Positions 59,950 to 64,000 of a stretch of 64,000 nt of DNA are shown here, one piece after another; position 1 is the stretch's first letter, and each line of letters begins with the position of its first letter. The notes beneath the pieces were generated by a model. It saw only the letters and a program-made list of their open reading frames with translations. It had not been told where the DNA came from and did not search any database. The DNA comes from Rufibacter radiotolerans (GTDB lineage: Bacteria; Bacteroidota; Bacteroidia; Cytophagales; Hymenobacteraceae). Where the stretch lies: assembly GCF_001078055.1 (NCBI RefSeq), contig NZ_CP010777.1:1386408-1450407 (forward strand). The letters are read 5' to 3'. Position numbers and translations under genes: made by a program.

Positions 59950-60312
59950 ATGACTAAATTAATTGCCGTCGCCTTTCTGGTGACCTTAGGCTTTGCCACC
60001 TCTGCCCAAGCGCAGGAAAGAATGCTCCCCGTTCAGAAGGCCGCTGTCCAGTATAAAAGCACGCAGGAACCTGCCAAAAGTAAGCCCTATATAGTGGTGT
60101 TGGTGGGAAAGAAGTCCTATCCTGTGCCCGCAGATTCCTTAAATAGCATTGATCCAAACTCCATTAAAAGTGTCAATGTGCTAAAAGATAAAAGCGCGAC
60201 CAGCCTCTACGGGGAAAAAGGAAAAAACGGGGTGGTGCAGATTCAGCTAAAGGCAGAAGCTGAGGAGAATTTCATGAAGAACAGAGAAAGCGGTAGTACC
60301 AAAGGCAAATAA
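59950..60312 (+). CDS. Small secreted protein with a TonB-receptor plug-like segment
   Basis: 120 aa. Signal peptide 1-21 (ending SAQA-QE). The remainder resembles the end of a SusC/TonB-receptor plug: IDPNSIKSVNVLKDKSATSLYGEKGKNGVVQIQLK, close to the plug block of the SusC at 51 kb (VLKGAAATALYGLRAANGAIIITTK). No barrel follows. The same motif occurs in BlaR1/TonB-like anti-repressors. It could interact with TonB or a barrel partner; no function is known. It is followed by a palindromic repeat. Confidence 0.7.
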   Translation: MTKLIAVAFLVTLGFATSAQAQERMLPVQKAAVQYKSTQEPAKSKPYIVVLVGKKSYPVPADSLNSIDPNSIKSVNVLKDKSATSLYGEKGKNGVVQIQLKAEAEENFMKNRESGSTKGK

Positions 60313-60355
60313 ATACTGGTCTCAGGGCTACTGAATAAAAAGCTTGATTGGTTAA

Positions 60356-60401
60356 AAGGCGTTTTGGGCCTGTTTTTTCTAAAACAGGCCCAAAACGCCT
60401 T
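60356..60401. repeat. Palindromic intergenic repeat, copy 18 (perfect 21-bp stem)
   Basis: AAGGCGTTTTGGGCCTGTTT-T, loop TTCT, then the exact complement ending AAAACGCCTT. The best-preserved copy; use it as the type sequence. Confidence 0.9.
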
Positions 60402-60477
60402 TCCTATTTCTAGTTTTCTAAGGAAGCTGTTCAGTATTTCTCCTTTGTTTTTAGCGCAAGCGTTCACTTATGCACAC

Positions 60478-60516
60478 GCGTTTTTGAGCCATTTTCCTGA
60501 AAACAGCCCCAAAGCA
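60478..60516. repeat. Palindromic intergenic repeat, copy 19
   Basis: GCGTTTTTGAGCCATTTTCC then TGAAAACAGCCCCAAAGC, with several mismatches. A second copy in the same spacer as copy 18. Confidence 0.55.
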
Positions 60517-60614
60517 TTTCAGACTGCTCTTAGACTTAAGCCTTAATGCTCAGGACTCAGAACTGGTTCAAGGTTAAATCTCCTGAGAATTAAGGATTTT
60601 ATGGGAAAGTTTAG

Positions 60615-60622
60615 TACTTTTG
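60615..60622 (+). promoter_or_regulatory. -7 box of rpsA
   Basis: TACTTTTG matches TAnnTTTG exactly, giving an approximately 110-nt leader. The -33 region is weak (TTTTAT at about 14 bp). Confidence 0.5.
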
Positions 60623-60644
60623 CGGCGCCTTCAAGGTGAAGGCA

Positions 60645-60664
60645 TCTGTGGGATTACCCGCAGA
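60645..60664 (+). promoter_or_regulatory. Hairpin in the rpsA leader
   Basis: TCTGTGGG, ATTA loop, CCCGCAGA: an 8-bp stem with one G-T pair. It lies between the promoter and the S1 start. S1 represses its own translation in other bacteria; whether this hairpin takes part is unknown. Confidence 0.35.
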
Positions 60665-60738
60665 TACGTTAAAATAAAGCACCGTTAGCTAAGTGACTCT
60701 GTGGCTAGGGGTTATAAAAGGTGAGTCAGCATAGTAAT

Positions 60739-62634
60739 ATGGCAAATGTAGATGATTTTAACTGGGACCAATTTGAGTCTCAGGGTTTCGGTGGAAGCTA
60801 CTCTGCTGCGCAGAGAGCGGAAATGGAACAAATGTATGCCGACACCCTGAACACTGTTCAGGAAGAGGAAGTGATTAAAGGTACCGTTGTTGGTATCACA
60901 GATCGCGACGTTATCCTTAACATCGGGTTTAAATCTGATGGTCTGGTGCCGGTATCAGAATTCCGTGACATGCCGGATCTGAAAATCGGTGATGAGGTAG
61001 AGGTTTTCATTGAAGACCAGGAAGACCCTAACGGTCAGTTGATCCTGTCTAGAAAGAAAGCTAAAATCGTTAAAGCTTGGGAAAGAATTTACAGCGCGCT
61101 TGAGAACGACACTGTTCTTGAAGGTGTTGTGAAGCGCCGTACCAAAGGTGGTCTGATCACTGACCTTTATGGTGTAGAGGCCTTCTTGCCAGGTTCACAA
61201 ATTGACGTGAAACCAATCCGCGACTTCGACATCTATGTTGGTCGTAAGATGGAAGTGAAAGTGGTGAAAATCAACGCCGCTTTTGATAACGTAGTAGTAT
61301 CGCACAAAGTCCTGATCGAGAAAGATCTGGAGCAGCAGCGCGCCGCCATCCTGAACAACCTGGAAAAAGGTCAGGTTCTGGAAGGTGTGATCAAAAACAT
61401 GACCAACTTCGGTGTGTTCATCGACCTTGGTGGTGTAGACGGTCTGTTGCACATCACGGATATTTCATGGGGACGCATCAACCACCCGCAAGAGGTGTTG
61501 GAGCTAGACCAGAAAGTAAACGTGGTAGTTCTGGACTTCGACGACGACAAGAAGCGTATTTCTTTGGGTATGAAGCAATTGACTGCTCACCCTTGGGATG
61601 CCCTGCCAGCCGAAGTAGAAGTTGGCTCACGTGTAAAAGGCAAGATTGTAAACGTAGCCGATTACGGTGCGTTCTTAGAATTGATGCCAGGCGTAGAAGG
61701 TTTGATCCACGTGTCAGAAATGTCATGGTCTCAGCACCTGCGCAACCCACAAGACTTCATCAAACAAGGTGATGAAATTGAGGCGGTTGTGTTGACTATG
61801 GACCGTAACGACCGCAAAATGTCTCTGGGCATTAAGCAGTTGTCTGAAGATCCTTGGACCAAGCAAGATGTATTGACTAAGTATGCCGTAGGTACCAAAC
61901 ACACTGGTGTTGTGCGTAACCTGACAAACTTTGGTCTGTTCATTGAGCTGGAAGAAGGCGTAGACGGTCTGGTACACGTATCTGACCTGTCCTGGACCAA
62001 GAAAATCAAGCACCCATCTGAGTTCGTGAAAGTTGGTGACAACTTAGACGTAGTAGTTCTGGAACTTGATGCTTCTGCCCGTCGTCTGGCCTTAGGCCAC
62101 AAACAACTGGAAGAAAACCCTTGGGATACTTTCGCGTCTGTATTCACCGTTGGTTCTACCCACAAAGCAACTGTGTTAGAGAAATCTGACCGTGGTGCCA
62201 CGTTGGAGCTGCCTTACGGTATTGAAGGATTCGCGTTCCCTAAAGGCTTAGCCAAAGAAGACGGTACTGCCGTTGAAGCTGGTGAGCAATTAGATTTCAA
62301 AGTAACTGAGTTCTCTAAAGATGACCGTAAGATCATCTTGTCTCACACTGCCGTTCACACTGCCCAGCCAGAGGACGCCAAGCGTAAGAAATTTGAGAAG
62401 AAGGAAACACCAGCCGCCGGTTCTGCCAAAGCTGCTGCTCCTGCTGCCCCTAAGAAAGACGAGGTTCGTTCTACCTTAGGTGACTTAGATGCGCTGTCTG
62501 CGTTGAAAGACCAGATGATGGAAAACGAGAAAGAAGCCGGTGAGAAGAAGTTAGCTGCCGCGGCTCAGGCCCGCACTACTAAACCAGCCGATGCTGAATC
62601 TACTGAAGCAGAATCTACTGAAACTGCCGAATAA
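60739..62634 (+). CDS. rpsA: 30S ribosomal protein S1
   Basis: 631 aa from ATG 60739; GTG at 60721 in frame is possible but gives an odd hydrophilic hexapeptide. It has six S1/OB repeats: about 50-115, 135-205, 222-290, 310-378, 397-465 and a degenerate sixth near 480-550. The most typical repeats have NFGVFIDLGGVDGLLHITDISW and NVADYGAFLELMPGVEGLIHVSEMSW. An Ala/Lys/Glu-rich tail, probably disordered, ends the protein. Binds mRNA at the ribosome platform and supports initiation on weak ribosome sites, relevant in a phylum with few Shine-Dalgarno motifs. Confidence 0.97.
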   Translation: MANVDDFNWDQFESQGFGGSYSAAQRAEMEQMYADTLNTVQEEEVIKGTVVGITDRDVILNIGFKSDGLVPVSEFRDMPDLKIGDEVEVFIEDQEDPNGQLILSRKKAKIVKAWERIYSALENDTVLEGVVKRRTKGGLITDLYGVEAFLPGSQIDVKPIRDFDIYVGRKMEVKVVKINAAFDNVVVSHKVLIEKDLEQQRAAILNNLEKGQVLEGVIKNMTNFGVFIDLGGVDGLLHITDISWGRINHPQEVLELDQKVNVVVLDFDDDKKRISLGMKQLTAHPWDALPAEVEVGSRVKGKIVNVADYGAFLELMPGVEGLIHVSEMSWSQHLRNPQDFIKQGDEIEAVVLTMDRNDRKMSLGIKQLSEDPWTKQDVLTKYAVGTKHTGVVRNLTNFGLFIELEEGVDGLVHVSDLSWTKKIKHPSEFVKVGDNLDVVVLELDASARRLALGHKQLEENPWDTFASVFTVGSTHKATVLEKSDRGATLELPYGIEGFAFPKGLAKEDGTAVEAGEQLDFKVTEFSKDDRKIILSHTAVHTAQPEDAKRKKFEKKETPAAGSAKAAAPAAPKKDEVRSTLGDLDALSALKDQMMENEKEAGEKKLAAAAQARTTKPADAESTEAESTETAE

Positions 62635-62664
62635 TTTTGGGTAGGTAACTACCTGTCTATAAGG

Positions 62665-62694
62665 GAGCCCCTGTTTTACAGGGGCTCTTTTTTT
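62665..62694 (+). terminator. Intrinsic terminator after rpsA
   Basis: GAGCCCCTGT pairs with ACAGGGGCTC around a TTT loop, followed by seven T residues. Confidence 0.93.
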
Positions 62695-62723
62695 GTGCCT
62701 GGGGTAAAAAAAGTGCCCTCAGA

Positions 62724-62754
62724 TTGTGCCAGCATTAAAAGATGTGTATATTTG
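62724..62754 (+). promoter_or_regulatory. Promoter of the tRNA-Cys gene
   Basis: TATATTTG (62747-62754) matches TAnnTTTG and is 20 bp from a TTG -33 element (62724-62726). The predicted start is close to the tRNA 5' end. Confidence 0.55.
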
Positions 62755-62767
62755 CACTCCCAATCAC

Positions 62768-62838
62768 GGTAACGTGGCCGAGTGGCTAGGCAGAGCTCTG
62801 CAAAAGCTCGTACAGCGGTTCGAATCCGCTCGTTACCT
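62768..62838 (+). tRNA. tRNA-Cys (anticodon GCA)
   Basis: 71-nt cloverleaf: acceptor GGTAACG paired with CGTTACC, D stem GCC/GGC, anticodon stem GAGCT/AGCTC with loop CTGCAAA (GCA at 62800-62802), T arm AGCGG-TTCGAAT-CCGCT, discriminator T. CCA is not encoded. The primary sequence GGCCGAGTGGCTAGGCA is typical of bacterial tRNA-Cys. Confidence 0.96.
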
Positions 62839-63216
62839 CACAGAAGGACAAGAACCCGCTTAGATTTATTTCTAAAGCGGGTTTTTTGTTTTCTGGCCGG
62901 GAAACATATGGTAAACAATTTTACCGCTTCCTCCCCATCTATTTCTTCCTTCTTTCTGTCTTACTGGCACTTGGGTTTTCAAGTGAAAAGCCGCTTTTAG
63001 TAGTTGCCGCAACCCGGCTCTGTGGTATACTACATATATAGGCTTTGGCTAATCTTTTGAGGATATTTTTCGTAACCTAACCATCTGTTATCAATGTCAT
63101 GGAAGGAGGGAAGGCTCTTACGGCTGGGTTAACAATTTCTTAAAAAAAGCCTGCGCTACGGGCGTGGCACGTTAATCTAAAGAAGAGGTTTAAATGAGTT
63201 TAAAGACAGCAAGCGC
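62839..63216. other. Intergenic region after tRNA-Cys
   Basis: About 380 bp. Beyond the tRNA terminator I see no ORF, RNA gene or repeat copy. A short plus frame that overlaps the tRNA is an artefact. Confidence 0.5.
62853..62888 (+). terminator. Terminator of the tRNA-Cys transcript
   Basis: AACCCGCTT pairs with AAGCGGGTT, followed by a T run, 15 nt after the tRNA. Confidence 0.88.
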
Positions 63217-64000
63217 GTGAAAGTTTCTGAACAAGAGAAGAAGCCCAGGCAATCTATTGAGTATAAACTCCCCAATGGAACGGTGATAGCCATAGGAGGG
63301 AAAGAAAACAAAGGAGAGAGCCCAGAGGAAGAGGAAGACCAAGGACGAAACATCAATTTTGAGAAGACCGAGATTCTGGAGCGCTTTCTCCAGGAGCTTC
63401 AGGGTAAAAATCCACTTATAGTCGTAATCCCCACCGCTTCCACTCAGCCAAAGAAAGCCGGGAAAACCTATGTAGACGTATTCAAAAAACTGAAGGCCAA
63501 CCACGTGGAGATCCTGGACATCCGTTCTCGGGAAGATTCCTGCAACCCCAAGTTCCTTAAGGTCATAGAGAAAGCGGCGGGGATTATGTTCACCGGTGGC
63601 GACCAATTGCGGCTTACCTCCATCTTCGGTGGCACCGAGATCATGCGTCTGATAAAGGAACGGTATTTCAATGAAAAATTGGTAGTGGCCGGCACCAGTG
63701 CCGGGGCCGCCGCCATGTCTACCCAAATGATCTACCAGGGCAAGAATGACGCAGGTTTTATCAAAGGCTCCGTAAGTATCACTGCGGGCCTGGAGTTGCT
63801 GAATGACGTAGCCATTGACACGCATTTCATCTCGCGGGGCCGTATTGTGCGTATGTTACAGATGATTGCCACCAACCCTACATTCATTGGCATTGGCCTG
63901 GAGGAAGATACGGGCGTGGTAGTGAAGAAAGGCCGTGAGATGGAAGTGGTAGGCAGTGGGTTGGTGACGGTGGTAGACGGAAGGTGCATCACCAACACCA
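63217..64000 (+). CDS. cphB: Cyanophycinase (peptidase S51), C-terminus cut by window edge
   Basis: 261 residues are visible from GTG 63217 (no ATG in frame; stop TAA at 63178). After a basic N-terminal extension the core begins NGTVIAIGGKENKGE. IVVIPTASTQP near 65, IMFTGGDQLRLTSIFGG near 125 and the nucleophile AGTSAGAAAMS (Ser near 156) follow, with the downstream HFISRGRIVRMLQM block. It is a serine peptidase cutting cyanophycin to beta-Asp-Arg dipeptides. A cyanophycin synthetase gene often adjoins in Bacteroidota and may lie beyond 64000. Without it the role would be dipeptide scavenging. Confidence 0.93.
   Translation, partial: MKVSEQEKKPRQSIEYKLPNGTVIAIGGKENKGESPEEEEDQGRNINFEKTEILERFLQELQGKNPLIVVIPTASTQPKKAGKTYVDVFKKLKANHVEILDIRSREDSCNPKFLKVIEKAAGIMFTGGDQLRLTSIFGGTEIMRLIKERYFNEKLVVAGTSAGAAAMSTQMIYQGKNDAGFIKGSVSITAGLELLNDVAIDTHFISRGRIVRMLQMIATNPTFIGIGLEEDTGVVVKKGREMEVVGSGLVTVVDGRCITNT

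Larger units (their letters stand above)
60313..60738. other. Intergenic region with two palindromes and the rpsA leader
   Basis: About 425 bp: palindrome copies at 60356-60401 and 60478-60516, promoter box at 60615-60622 and an approximately 115-nt leader before rpsA with at least one good hairpin. No ORF is called. Confidence 0.6.

Noticed and set aside
10713..60401. Palindromes as ordinary rho-independent terminators only
   Set aside because: Most lack a T run after the stem, several stand beside a separate good terminator, and one is inside a coding sequence, so termination alone does not explain them.
62782..63000. 72-codon plus ORF overlapping tRNA-Cys
   Set aside because: Starts inside the tRNA and crosses its terminator; not a gene.
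63190..63825. 211-codon minus-strand ORF
   Set aside because: Antisense of cyanophycinase, whose catalytic and structural motifs are on the plus strand.

Overview
The window looks like a chromosomal segment of a gliding-type Bacteroidota bacterium. The best guess is Cytophagales, family Hymenobacteraceae (Rufibacter/Pontibacter/Hymenobacter type). The reasons are a SusC/SusD pair, a protein with the gliding-motility/T9SS type-B C-terminal domain, a TamB gene divergent from tsaD, an ftsX-DUF3098-uppP-truB-ribF operon, and Bacteroidota-type promoters (TAnnTTTG -7 boxes, few strong Shine-Dalgarno sequences). The genus is inferred from gene content and style only. No plasmid, phage, IS element, CRISPR array or rRNA operon is visible.

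Layout: 1-3.9 kb, a truncated glycosyltransferase, ffh, a guanine-deaminase-like enzyme and a DinB protein. 3.97-9.6 kb, a five-gene two-component cluster on the minus strand (CHASE3 kinase, soluble kinase, two single-domain receivers, hybrid REC-PAS-kinase-REC-Hpt protein) with no DNA-binding output. 10-20.8 kb, a methyltransferase, pdhB, an OmpA/TPR lipoprotein, PspC, a GT2, ebfC, then hisS-hutH and a T9SS-type surface protein. 20.9-29.3 kb, a polysaccharide cluster: two Wzy/WaaL-like membrane proteins, two GT4, one GT2, a Wzx flippase and a divergent Wzz-like protein. 29.4-37.2 kb, a GNAT-nitrilase fusion, scoA/scoB with a foreign four-helix-bundle gene between them, then ribF-truB-uppP-DUF3098-ftsX. 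37.3-43 kb, tamB and divergent tsaD. 43.7-49 kb, an M14 peptidase, a DUF1611 protein plus enolase-superfamily epimerase, and a fused SpmA/SpmB-like membrane protein. 49-57.5 kb, susC-susD-lipoprotein, an MBL-fold hydrolase and a class-A-beta-lactamase-like protein. 57.5-64 kb, a frameshifted thioesterase, smpB, a C40 peptidase, an HNH nuclease, a plug-like small secreted protein, rpsA, tRNA-Cys and cyanophycinase (cut by the window end).

Two kinds of structure are not explained by the genes. First, a near-perfect palindrome of about 40 bp (arm core CGTTTT-nn-GGCCTGTTTT) recurs about 20 times. Nearly all copies lie at boundaries between transcription units, often next to a terminator hairpin, and one sits in frame inside a coding sequence. 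Second, three AT-rich elements have terminal inverted repeats built from short repeated words. One encloses the four-helix-bundle (23S-IVS/Avd-like) gene and splits the sco operon. The other two are ORF-less, and in one of them the terminal repeats supply the stop codons of both flanking genes. I regard these as the best candidates for undescribed biology here.

Several genes begin with TTG or GTG (partial GT, receiver protein, 10.9-kb lipoprotein, tamB, T9SS protein, a GT4, the C40 peptidase, cyanophycinase). I chose starts by family length, overlap with the upstream stop codon and promoter position.
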